Of a stretch of DNA of 8,245 nt, positions 1 through 5,708 are shown in pieces (positions within the stretch are counted from its first letter, which is position 1; each line of letters starts with the position of its first letter). The translations under genes and the position numbers were made by a program. The stretch is taken from contig JALUDK010000325.1 of assembly GCA_027044005.1 (NCBI GenBank), forward strand, positions 1 to 8,245. The letters are read 5' to 3'. Source of the stretch: Acidilobaceae archaeon. Its GTDB lineage: Archaea > Thermoproteota > Thermoprotei_A > Sulfolobales > Acidilobaceae. Under the pieces are notes generated by a model. It was not told the origin of the DNA and ran no database searches. It saw nothing but the letters and a program-made list of their open reading frames with translations.

Positions 1-518
1 CTTGCCGGTAGCTTCACACCGGTGGCCGGCTGGAGGCCCAGGTAGACTAGCAGTGGCTCTAGCTCCCTGTACCTCGCGAGTAGGTGGTGGGGGAACTTAG
101 GTGAAGCGAATAGGCTTGGCTCCAACCCCACGCTCCTAGACGTCTCTACGTAGCCCTCTATCATGTCGGGGTACTCGAAGGGTAGATCTGGCAGGAGCAC
201 GCTCCTGGCCCCTACGCGTGATGCCTCCTCGAGAAGCCTCTCCAGCGGGTGTTCATGCATGTAGGCCATTACTATGAAGGGCTTGTTGGGCCCCACCTCT
301 GCTACCAGCTCCAAGGCCCTCCACGGCCCTGTGTGCCTCGACGCTTCCATGTGGGTCCTCCGTATGGTGGGCCCGTCGTATATAGGGCTCCTGGACGGGA
401 TCCCTAGCTCCAGGAAGTCTACGCACGGCTCCAGGCCTCTTAGGAGCTGGGCGAATCCTTGGGGGCTGGGCCAGGATATGGTCAGGTACACGCTAAAGCC
501 GGGAGAGGCTAGCTCCAT
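1..518 (-). CDS. trpA: Tryptophan synthase alpha chain (TrpA), C-terminus beyond window
   Basis: TrpA splits indole-3-glycerol phosphate into indole and glyceraldehyde 3-phosphate and normally passes indole to TrpB. The 172 visible residues read as the N-terminal two thirds of the (beta/alpha)8 barrel; the family is usually about 240-270 residues. The ELGIP motif (37-41) carries the presumed catalytic Glu37. The following YDGPTIRR segment (47-54) carries Asp48, matching the family's second acid. PDLPFEY (110-116) is the usual substrate-loop region, and LGLQPATGV (160-168) matches the late-barrel stretch of Sulfolobus-type TrpA. The ATG at 518 is chosen because it sits just before the first barrel strand, with a GGAG at 524-527 upstream. 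The gene lacks its 3' end only because it leaves the window. It is divergent from trpD, an arrangement that suggests shared control. Identification is from remembered family sequence, not a search. Confidence 0.93.
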   Translation of the reverse strand, partial: MELASPGFSVYLTISWPSPQGFAQLLRGLEPCVDFLELGIPSRSPIYDGPTIRRTHMEASRHTGPWRALELVAEVGPNKPFIVMAYMHEHPLERLLEEASRVGARSVLLPDLPFEYPDMIEGYVETSRSVGLEPSLFASPKFPHHLLARYRELEPLLVYLGLQPATGVKLPA

Positions 519-568
519 TGGCTCTCCATCAGCCTCACCAAGTGCCCCCGGCCAGTGGGGTGTGAGAG

Positions 569-576
569 TATTTAAG
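569..576 (-). promoter_or_regulatory. TATA box for trpA
   Basis: On the minus strand this reads CTTAAATA, a good archaeal TATA element. A start about 25-26 nt downstream (near 546) would leave a leader of roughly 28 nt before the trpA ATG at 518. It lies back to back with the trpD TATA box at 596-603. Confidence 0.6.
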
Positions 577-578
577 GG

Positions 579-590
579 CCACGCAAGTGG
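579..590. promoter_or_regulatory. Candidate operator dyad between divergent trp promoters
   Basis: CCAC-GCAA-GTGG is a perfect 4-bp inverted repeat centred at 584.5, almost exactly midway between the two TATA boxes. It would overlap the TFB recognition (BRE) positions of both promoters. A dimeric regulator bound here could control trpA and trpDEG together. The dyad is short and could arise by chance; no known trp regulator site was recognised, and it is not the TGTACA TRP box of Methanothermobacter TrpY. Confidence 0.25.
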
Positions 591-595
591 GAACA

Positions 596-603
596 CTTAT
601 AAA
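596..603 (+). promoter_or_regulatory. TATA box for trpDEG
   Basis: CTTATAAA is a strong archaeal TATA element. Transcription would begin near 625-627, leaving a leader of about 115 nt before the trpD start at 744. That is unusually long for a hyperthermophilic crenarchaeon, where first genes are often leaderless or have short leaders. Confidence 0.6.
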
Positions 604-640
604 CCCCTGTGGGCCCGAGGTGGGCGGTGGTGGTGAGACG

Positions 641-658
641 ATGAGCCAATGGGCATAG
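641..658 (+). other. Possible mini-cistron MSQWA in the trpDEG leader
   Basis: An ATG about 15 nt after the predicted transcript start opens a five-codon frame (Met-Ser-Gln-Trp-Ala, then TAG) preceded by a purine-rich GGTGGTGGTGAG at 626-637. Its single Trp codon ahead of trp genes invites comparison with leader peptides, but one Trp codon is weak and ribosome-mediated attenuation is not established for crenarchaeal trp operons. It may be chance. Confidence 0.15.
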
Positions 659-728
659 CCCCCAGCGGAACCCCCCTCCTACCCCCGCACCCGCGTGACT
701 CCTACCTGCAATACACGCACGCCCTAGC

Positions 729-736
729 AGGAGGTG
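729..736 (+). promoter_or_regulatory. Ribosome binding site of trpD
   Basis: AGGAGGTG ends 7 nt before the ATG at 744 and fixes that start. It sits in the loop of a short AGCA/TGCT hairpin (726-738) and is complementary to upstream CCTCCT (675-680), so its exposure could depend on leader folding. Confidence 0.7.
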
Positions 737-743
737 CTCCACA

Positions 744-1754
744 ATGATGGTCCTCAGGGAGATCCTAGCGGAGCTACTAGAGCGGCCCCTACCCCCCTCG
801 AGGGCCAGGAGCATCGCAGAGTACCTCCTAACAGGGGCGGATGACGTGGACAGGGCAGCCATCCTGATGGCGCTAAGGGCACGAGGAGAGGCGCCCAGCG
901 AGGTGGCCGGCTTCAGCATGGCGCTCAGAAGCATGGCCACAAGGGTCAAGACGCCGGGGAAGGTGCTCGACACCGCAGGCACCGGTGGGGATGGGAGCAG
1001 CACGATCAATGCATCCACGGCGGCAGCACTAGTAGCAGCCTCCCTTGGGGCGCTCGTAGCGAAGCATGGGAACAGGAGCATCTCTGGAAAGTCGGGCAGC
1101 GCGGACTTCATGGAGGCGCTGGGCTACAATATAGGCCATGGGCCAGGGACCGCGGAGTGTATGCTCCGAAGGGTCGGCTTCACATTCCTCTACGCCCCCG
1201 CCTACCACAAGATCATGGCAGCAGTGGCACCGGTAAGGAGGAGGCTGGGCGTAAGGACGATCTTCAACCTAGCTGGCCCCCTATCAAACCCGGCCCAGCC
1301 GACCCACCAGGTTCTAGGGGTAGCTAGCAGGCGCCTCCTACAGGTGATGGCGGAGGCAGGCTCACACCTAGGCTACGAGCGCCTACTCGTAGTCCATGGC
1401 TACCCGGGCATCGATGAGGTCAGCATCACAGGCCCCACCCTAGTAGCGGAGCCCGGCGGGAGGAGGTATACTATAGCACCCGAGGACCTTGGCCTGGAGG
1501 AGTGCAGCATAGAGGAGCTGGTGATAACTGGCCCCCGAGAGAGTGTCTCCAGGGCGCTCGAAGCTATGAAGGGTGGGGGCAGGGCATGTGATAGGAGCTT
1601 CATAGCAGCCAACGCTGGCCTAGCACTCTACGCCTATGGCCTAGCGGGGAGCCCCAGAGCAGGGGTCTCGATGGCCCTGGACGCCATGGAGTCTGGGAGG
1701 GCTGCTGAGTACCTTGGGAGGGTTGTGGAGGCGAGTAGGAAGTGCATGGGATAG
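744..1754 (+). CDS. trpD: Anthranilate phosphoribosyltransferase (TrpD)
   Basis: TrpD transfers the phosphoribosyl group of PRPP to anthranilate, the second committed step of tryptophan synthesis, in the cytosol. The protein has 336 residues, normal for the family. An N-terminal helical domain (about 1-65) precedes the alpha/beta domain. GTGGD (79-83) and N89-AST form the PRPP pyrophosphate-binding region. KHGNRS (107-112) and the GKSGSAD stretch (115-121) follow. Arg165 matches the anthranilate-contacting Arg of the Sulfolobus enzyme, and D224-E225 matches its Mg-binding acidic pair, all offset by one residue from that enzyme. The ATG at 744 follows a strong ribosome binding site; a second ATG at 747 is less well spaced. 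No in-frame start lies upstream before a stop at 696. It is the first gene of the trpDEG operon and overlaps trpE by 13 nt. Confidence 0.96.
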   Translation: MMVLREILAELLERPLPPSRARSIAEYLLTGADDVDRAAILMALRARGEAPSEVAGFSMALRSMATRVKTPGKVLDTAGTGGDGSSTINASTAAALVAASLGALVAKHGNRSISGKSGSADFMEALGYNIGHGPGTAECMLRRVGFTFLYAPAYHKIMAAVAPVRRRLGVRTIFNLAGPLSNPAQPTHQVLGVASRRLLQVMAEAGSHLGYERLLVVHGYPGIDEVSITGPTLVAEPGGRRYTIAPEDLGLEECSIEELVITGPRESVSRALEAMKGGGRACDRSFIAANAGLALYAYGLAGSPRAGVSMALDAMESGRAAEYLGRVVEASRKCMG

Positions 1755-3028
1755 ACCCTCTGGCGGAGTGGAGGGGTTGCAGGAGGCAGAGCTCCTCCAG
1801 CTATCCTAGCCCCCGCAAGCTGGCCAGGGCAGCAGTGTCTCAGGGCCACGACTACGTGGCGCTCCTGGAGAGTGGGGGAGGCTTCCAGGAAAGGGCCAGG
1901 TATAGTATCGTAGGCATAGGCGCGGGGAGGGCAGTGGAGGAGAGGAGCCCAGGCACGGTCTACAGGGCACTGGGGAAGCTTGGAGGCCGATGTGCTAGGC
2001 TGCCGTGCAGGGAGATGGCCTTCATAGCCGTATCCTATGAGGCTGTGGCAGGGGCGGAGCCATGGCTAGAGCCTAAGCTGGGTAGGCACGAGTGGCCGCT
2101 CCTGGCAGGGTTCACCCCCGAGACGCTGGTGGTGTATGACCACGCAGCGGGGAGGGTGGTAAGGTGTGGGCCGGAGCCCGTTAGCGTGGAGGGCAGGCTA
2201 CCCGGCTTCAGGCTCGATGGCGTCCAGTATGAAACCAGTAGGAGTGACTTTGTGGATTGGGTTGGGGAGGCTAGGGAGCTCATACAGGCAGGGGAGGCCT
2301 TCCAGATCGTCCTGTCCAGGGTCAAGGAGTATAGCTTCCAGGGTGAGCCCCTGGCCGCGTATGAGAGGCTGGCATCGATAAATCCGAGCCCCTACATGTT
2401 CTATCTGAGGATAGATGGTAGGGTTGTAGCGGGGGCAAGCCCGGAGCTGCTGGTGAAGCTCGACTCGGGTGTGCTTGAGACGCATCCTATAGCAGGCACT
2501 AGGCCGCGTGGTGATGGCGAGGAGGATATTAGGCTTGAGGAGGAGCTGCTGAGCGACGAGAAGGAGCTGGCAGAGCATATCATGCTAATCGACCTGGCTA
2601 GGAATGACCTGGGCTCCATAGCAGTCCCGGGCACGGTTAGGGTTCCCGTCGTCATGGATGTCGAGAAGTATAGCCACGTCCAGCACATAGTATCCAGGGT
2701 CGAGGCGCAGGCCCGGCCCGGCCTAGGCTTCCACGAGGCCCTGAAGCACACACTCCCAGCGGGCACAGTGAGTGGGGCGCCGAAGCCTAGGGCCATGGAG
2801 ATCATAGCAATGCTAGAGGACAAGCCACGGGGCCCCTACGCTGGCGGCGTTGGCGTCACAGCGGGCAACGCGGGGGAGGCAGCTATAACGATCAGGAGCT
2901 TCTGGACCACGGAGTCTGGGCTGGAGATAAGGGCGGGCGCCGGGATAGTCTACGACTCCAAGCCGGAGAGGGAGTATATGGAGACCGAGTACAAGCTCGA
3001 GGCCATAAAGAGGGCCCTGGGTGGATAG
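1742..3028 (+). CDS. trpE: Anthranilate synthase component I (TrpE)
   Basis: TrpE converts chorismate to anthranilate with ammonia delivered by TrpG. The 428 residues are typical of short archaeal TrpE. LLES (41-44) is the region that binds tryptophan in feedback-inhibited homologues, so end-product inhibition is likely. Chorismate-site motifs are intact: NPSPYMFYL (214-222), PIAGTRPRG (249-257), LIDLARNDLG (282-291), AGTVSGAPKP (340-349), GPYAG (364-368) and AGAGIVYDS (398-406). Glu411 and E414-T-E416 carry the C-terminal acidic residues. PIAGTRPRG, typical of TrpE and PabB, argues against an isochorismate synthase or a salicylate synthase, and the adjacent trpG and trpD favour TrpE over PabB. 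The start is GTG at 1742, inside the end of trpD, with GGAGG at 1727-1731 and the N-terminus aligning with Sulfolobus TrpE. The 13-nt overlap suggests translational coupling. Confidence 0.96.
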   Translation: MHGIDPLAEWRGCRRQSSSSYPSPRKLARAAVSQGHDYVALLESGGGFQERARYSIVGIGAGRAVEERSPGTVYRALGKLGGRCARLPCREMAFIAVSYEAVAGAEPWLEPKLGRHEWPLLAGFTPETLVVYDHAAGRVVRCGPEPVSVEGRLPGFRLDGVQYETSRSDFVDWVGEARELIQAGEAFQIVLSRVKEYSFQGEPLAAYERLASINPSPYMFYLRIDGRVVAGASPELLVKLDSGVLETHPIAGTRPRGDGEEDIRLEEELLSDEKELAEHIMLIDLARNDLGSIAVPGTVRVPVVMDVEKYSHVQHIVSRVEAQARPGLGFHEALKHTLPAGTVSGAPKPRAMEIIAMLEDKPRGPYAGGVGVTAGNAGEAAITIRSFWTTESGLEIRAGAGIVYDSKPEREYMETEYKLEAIKRALGG

Positions 3029-3030
3029 CC

Positions 3031-3612
3031 GTGAAGCTAGTACTAGTTATAGATAACTACGATAGCTTCGTATACAATATAGTGGACCTACTAGCGAGGC
3101 TGGATGCCAGGAGCGTTGTAGTTAGGAACGATGAGATCACCGTTAGGGGCGTGTCCAGGATCAACCCCGACGCGATAATCATATCCCCAGGCCCAGGACA
3201 CCCAGCCAAGGAGAGGGATACAGGGATAAGCCCACACGTAGTCAGGGAGCTGGGAGATAGGATACCGATCCTAGGCATATGCCTAGGCCACCAGGTCATA
3301 GGCCACGTCTACGGGGCAGAGGTAAGGAAGGCCAGAACCATAAGGCACGGGAAGACGTCCCCGATAAGGCATAACGGCGACGCGATCTACACGGGGATAC
3401 CCCAGACGTTCACCGGCATGAGGTACCACAGCCTCGCCATAGACAATCCACCACCAATACTCGAGACGACGGCCTGGAGCCTGGACGACGGCGAGATAAT
3501 GGGGATCCGCCATAAGAAGCACCCGGTAGTAGGGGTCCAGTTCCACCCCGAGAGTATAGGCACCGCAATGGGCCTTAGGCTGCTAGACAACTTCCTCCGC
3601 TTCTACACCTAG
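3031..3612 (+). CDS. trpG: Anthranilate synthase component II, glutamine amidotransferase (TrpG)
   Basis: TrpG is the class I glutamine amidotransferase that releases ammonia from glutamine for TrpE. Its 193 residues are the usual length. DNYDSFVYNIV (8-18) is the characteristic N-terminus, SPGPGHP (52-58) forms the oxyanion region, GICLGHQ (82-88) carries the nucleophile Cys84, and FHPES (171-175) supplies His172 and Glu174, so the triad is complete. MRYHSLAID (130-138) is also conserved. The start is GTG at 3031, 2 nt after the trpE stop, with a weak GGGTGGA at 3019-3025. It is the last gene of the rightward operon; the stop TAG shares CTAG with the stop of the converging 571-residue gene, so no separate terminator fits between them. 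The protein could also serve a PabA-type role, as is common for such subunits. Confidence 0.96.
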   Translation: MKLVLVIDNYDSFVYNIVDLLARLDARSVVVRNDEITVRGVSRINPDAIIISPGPGHPAKERDTGISPHVVRELGDRIPILGICLGHQVIGHVYGAEVRKARTIRHGKTSPIRHNGDAIYTGIPQTFTGMRYHSLAIDNPPPILETTAWSLDDGEIMGIRHKKHPVVGVQFHPESIGTAMGLRLLDNFLRFYT

Positions 3613-5324
3613 AGCTCCAACCCCTCCGTATAACTCCTCCCCCTAGCCTGCTGTAATGTGCCGGTTGAGGCAGCCTCGGTGAGGTCCTCGAACAACGTTC
3701 CTCTATTACCGGTCCTTGTAGCAGTGTTCAGAGCCGTAATCTCGATGAGCGCTGGCCCCGGAAGGCCTAGGGAGGCATTCCCATGCTCTGGGTGCCGGGC
3801 CTCTATCACATGGTCCCCCGTGACCAGTGCGTAGAGGGTCCCTGTTTTCACGGATAATAGCCTAGCCAGCTCCACGGCTAGCCTAGCCCCCCTCCTGCTC
3901 TTCCTCAGCCTCCTGAAGCTGGTTAGCGTGGTCCTCGGGCTTTTGGCCTTGAGCAGGTTATCTATGACGCCTGCTATGTATTCTAGGGTTAGCGCCCTGG
4001 CCACGTATGGATCCCTTAGAAGGTACCCGTTGAAGGTTATTGTATGCCTGTCTACCTCTAACTCGGCCTCCACAGGCTCCAGCGAGGCCATAATCCCGGG
4101 GGCCTCCTCCTTGATTAGCCTACCCAGTATTGACTCATCCCCGGGCAATGGCTCCTCGCTGGCGAGAATCTTCTCGGCTATATTGTCTACCTGCCTCTCC
4201 AGGCTATCCGCTATGCTGGCTAGCAGTGATTCTAGGTCCTCAACCACTACATGGTACCCTATGGCGGCTAACGTTGTTGTGTCTAGATCGATGCCCATGT
4301 GCTTCCTCGCCAGGGCTGCTATCCTGTATAGCGCTGCCCCCACGCTCTCTAGGCCCATGCAGGGTGCCCCCTTGGCTTCAAGGCACTTGGCCACGGCCTC
4401 CCTCAGGGAGGTGACGGGCGCGTCCAGGTCTAGCCTTATCCTGAGAGCACGTGGCTCATCTAAATCTATGATCGTGCCTCCTGGCCTCAGTATGGTGGCG
4501 TAGACAAGGCTACTTACCTCATCCCAATCGTTTATCCTGACCCTTTCACCGTAGACCCTGCTTACACCCCTAGCCACGGCTAGGTTGAGGGCGTAGACAG
4601 CCTCCAGCTCGGTCCGCGCCCCGTCTGCTAGGGAGCGGGCCTCGGCCTGGATCGTCTCCAGCAGTTGTAGGTGTGCCCTGTAGATCGCCCTAGCCAGCAT
4701 GTATCTAACCAGGGCGGTGGCTAGCCAGCGTCTGGCCTCGTCCTCGTCCTTGAATAGGCGGACTATCCTAACCGCTATATCCCCCTGGAGGCGTACTATT
4801 GATCCTTCCCCGGCGTGCTCCTCCCAGGGGTTGTAGTCGAATCCCATTAGCGCTCTAACCAGCTCCTCGTTTATGCCGGTCTTGGCTAGGCTTAGCAGGC
4901 CGGTTATGAACCAGGGGAGCTCGTGTGCAAACACCATGCCAGTGTCCCTGTCTAGGCCGACTACTATGGCGCCGCTGCTCTTTGCGAGCAGACTGTGTCT
5001 CCTCGAGCCGAGGAGTAATATGGCTCCATCCAGGTCGAGGCTGGGATAGTGTATCTCTATATCCTCTATCGGTGTATCCCAGTCTATGCTCCACAGGAAG
5101 TGGAGTGCCTGATCGTCGAGCAGATCGAGAGCAGCGTTGGACGCCCTCCTACTGTAAACTAGTACATAGTCGCCAGCTCTGTGGACTTCGCACTCCTCGC
5201 CCCTCCTACACCACGTGCTCGCCAGGTTGTCTAGCCTCTCCTGGTGGCCTGGCATGAGGCCCGGTATCGGCGTACCGCCGTTGAGGTACCTTTCCACGGC
5301 AGAGGCCAGCTCTTCGGGCGTCAT
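3609..5324 (-). CDS. Uncharacterised 571-residue soluble protein
   Basis: I do not recognise this protein. It has no signal peptide, no membrane segment and no Cys-rich or Walker-type motif that I can see, so it is probably cytosolic. The N-terminal part (about 45-145) is mixed alpha/beta, with a hydrophobic strand-rich core near 100-137 (LLLGSRRH, then AIVVGLDRDTG). Residues about 190-250 and 305-410 look strongly helical, rich in Ala, Leu and Glu. A basic patch RRLRKSRRGAR (471-481) precedes a C-terminal beta-like module with TGDHVIEARHPEHG (502-515), which loosely resembles 106-121 in having Gly, His, Ala and Arg/Lys at similar spacing. The last 40 residues look disordered. The ATG at 5324 follows GAGGTG at 5335-5340, and an in-frame stop lies at 5334-5336. 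Codon use matches the trp genes, which argues for a real resident gene. Confidence 0.85.
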   Translation of the reverse strand: MTPEELASAVERYLNGGTPIPGLMPGHQERLDNLASTWCRRGEECEVHRAGDYVLVYSRRASNAALDLLDDQALHFLWSIDWDTPIEDIEIHYPSLDLDGAILLLGSRRHSLLAKSSGAIVVGLDRDTGMVFAHELPWFITGLLSLAKTGINEELVRALMGFDYNPWEEHAGEGSIVRLQGDIAVRIVRLFKDEDEARRWLATALVRYMLARAIYRAHLQLLETIQAEARSLADGARTELEAVYALNLAVARGVSRVYGERVRINDWDEVSSLVYATILRPGGTIIDLDEPRALRIRLDLDAPVTSLREAVAKCLEAKGAPCMGLESVGAALYRIAALARKHMGIDLDTTTLAAIGYHVVVEDLESLLASIADSLERQVDNIAEKILASEEPLPGDESILGRLIKEEAPGIMASLEPVEAELEVDRHTITFNGYLLRDPYVARALTLEYIAGVIDNLLKAKSPRTTLTSFRRLRKSRRGARLAVELARLLSVKTGTLYALVTGDHVIEARHPEHGNASLGLPGPALIEITALNTATRTGNRGTLFEDLTEAASTGTLQQARGRSYTEGLEL

Positions 5325-5334
5325 GGTGTATATT

Positions 5335-5341
5335 CACCTCT
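5335..5341 (-). promoter_or_regulatory. Ribosome binding site of the 571-residue gene
   Basis: On the minus strand this reads AGAGGTG, ending 10 nt before the ATG at 5324. The spacing is slightly long but it is the only purine-rich stretch close to that start. Confidence 0.5.
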
Positions 5342-5394
5342 AGGAGGAGAAAGATGGGGTCTGGGTAGGCTGCTCCATGGCGTTCCTATCGCGG

Positions 5395-5502
5395 CTAGTC
5401 GGCCATCCTTGTGGCCACGACATAGTTTATATCGAGCCTGGCCTTGAAGTGCTTAGGCTCGGCGAGAAGGGGCTTCTCCCTGACTGCTAGGGCCACAGCC
5501 AA
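5395..5502 (-). CDS. Candidate small protein (35 residues), unknown
   Basis: This frame reads like a protein: MAVALAVREKPLLAEP (1-16), then a KHFKARLDINYVVATR stretch (17-32) and MAD. It uses the codons favoured by neighbouring genes (AGG for Arg, AAG for Lys, GCC, CTC), and about three quarters of third positions are G or C. The start would be TTG at 5502 or GTG at 5496; an in-frame TAA lies just upstream. There is no good ribosome binding site, but a minus-strand TATA-like element at 5549-5555 would place a transcript start near 5527. It ends 70 nt before the 571-residue gene and could be its upstream partner. It might instead be the tail of a decayed gene, or chance. I recognise no family. 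Confidence 0.35.
   Translation of the reverse strand: MAVALAVREKPLLAEPKHFKARLDINYVVATRMAD
5424..5434 (-). promoter_or_regulatory. Possible TATA box for the 571-residue gene
   Basis: The minus strand reads GATATAAACTA-like sequence here, which would start a transcript near 5403 and give a leader of roughly 80 nt before the ATG at 5324. It lies inside the candidate 35-residue frame, so only one of the two readings may be functional. Confidence 0.3.
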
Positions 5503-5548
5503 CCTGGGTTACACCCCGGCCGACTAGGTGCCGGGTGCATGGGCCGGC

Positions 5549-5555
5549 TAATAAG
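5549..5555 (-). promoter_or_regulatory. TATA-like element for the 35-residue ORF
   Basis: On the minus strand the element reads AACACTTATTA over 5549-5559, resembling the AACACTTATAA of the trpD promoter. A start near 5527 would give a leader of about 25 nt to the TTG at 5502. A second minus-strand TATA candidate, CCTATAAAGG, lies at 5571-5580. Confidence 0.3.
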
Positions 5556-5606
5556 TGTTTTGGCCCCCAGCCTTTATAGGCCTACCCTTGAACCTTCCGG
5601 TTATGG

Positions 5607-5708
5607 ATGAGCGGTGACGACGCGCCTGAGCCGTTAGCGGCGGTGACGAGGCCCTCGATCTGCGACGTCACGTTCGTGACGCTAGTACCCTGGAGGCTAT
5701 GTTTCTAG
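5607..5708 (+). CDS. Weak candidate leaderless small ORF (33 residues)
   Basis: An ATG at 5607 opens a 33-codon frame beginning MSGDDAPEPLAAVTRPS and ending in TAG, 3' overlapping the end of the minus-strand amidohydrolase-like gene by about 40 nt. A TTTATAGG at 5573-5580 lies about 30 nt upstream, close to the spacing expected for a leaderless archaeal gene. Against it: there is no ribosome binding site, the C-terminal third falls on the antisense of a real gene, and the composition is not distinctive. No family was recognised. Confidence 0.15.
   Translation: MSGDDAPEPLAAVTRPSICDVTFVTLVPWRLCF
5611..5681. repeat. Cluster of GTGACG motifs
   Basis: GCGGTGACGA occurs as an exact 10-nt direct repeat at 5611-5620 and 5640-5649 (29 nt apart). 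A third GTGACG lies at 5676-5681, and an inverted copy, CGTCAC, at 5666-5671 pairs with it in a perfect 7-bp hairpin with a 2-nt loop (5666-5681) spanning the stop of the minus-strand gene. The copies fall in different reading frames, so the repetition is not a peptide repeat. It could be a protein-binding cluster or a C/D-box-like RNA with degenerate boxes; neither is proved. Confidence 0.35.

Larger units (their letters stand above)
5325..5667. other. 343-nt intergenic region with small ORF candidates and hairpins
   Basis: No large gene, tRNA or rRNA was recognised here. It holds the candidate 35-residue minus ORF, the start of a weaker plus ORF, and TATA-like elements at 5549-5555 (minus) and 5571-5580 (usable on either strand). 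Hairpins include GGCCA/TGGCC (5401-5405 with 5412-5416), GAGAAG/CTTCTC with a GGG loop (5464-5478) and CCGGCC/GGCCGG (5516-5521 with 5542-5547). In DNA this GC-rich some hairpins are expected by chance. Confidence 0.5.

Noticed and set aside
274..636. 120-codon plus-strand frame
   Set aside because: It is antisense to trpA, which has clear TrpA motifs; the peptide is low-complexity and lacks family features.
572..1111. 179-codon minus-strand frame
   Set aside because: It overlaps the trp promoter region and the 5' half of trpD in antisense. Its Ala/Ser-rich composition is typical of a shadow of high-GC coding DNA.
3928..4503. 191-codon plus-strand frame inside the 571-residue gene
   Set aside because: A Ser/Pro-rich shadow frame. 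The minus frame is three times longer, with a ribosome binding site and resident-like codon use.
5340..5380. 13-codon minus-strand frame (MEQPTQTPSFSSS) upstream of the 571-residue gene
   Set aside because: There is no ribosome binding site, it has a low-complexity sequence, and its stop merges into the next gene's ribosome binding site. Chance is the simplest explanation.
5503..5600. Possible tRNA T-arm (GGTTCAAGGG-like on the minus strand; GGGTTACACCCC on the plus strand)
   Set aside because: No acceptor stem, D-arm or anticodon arm could be placed around either stretch.
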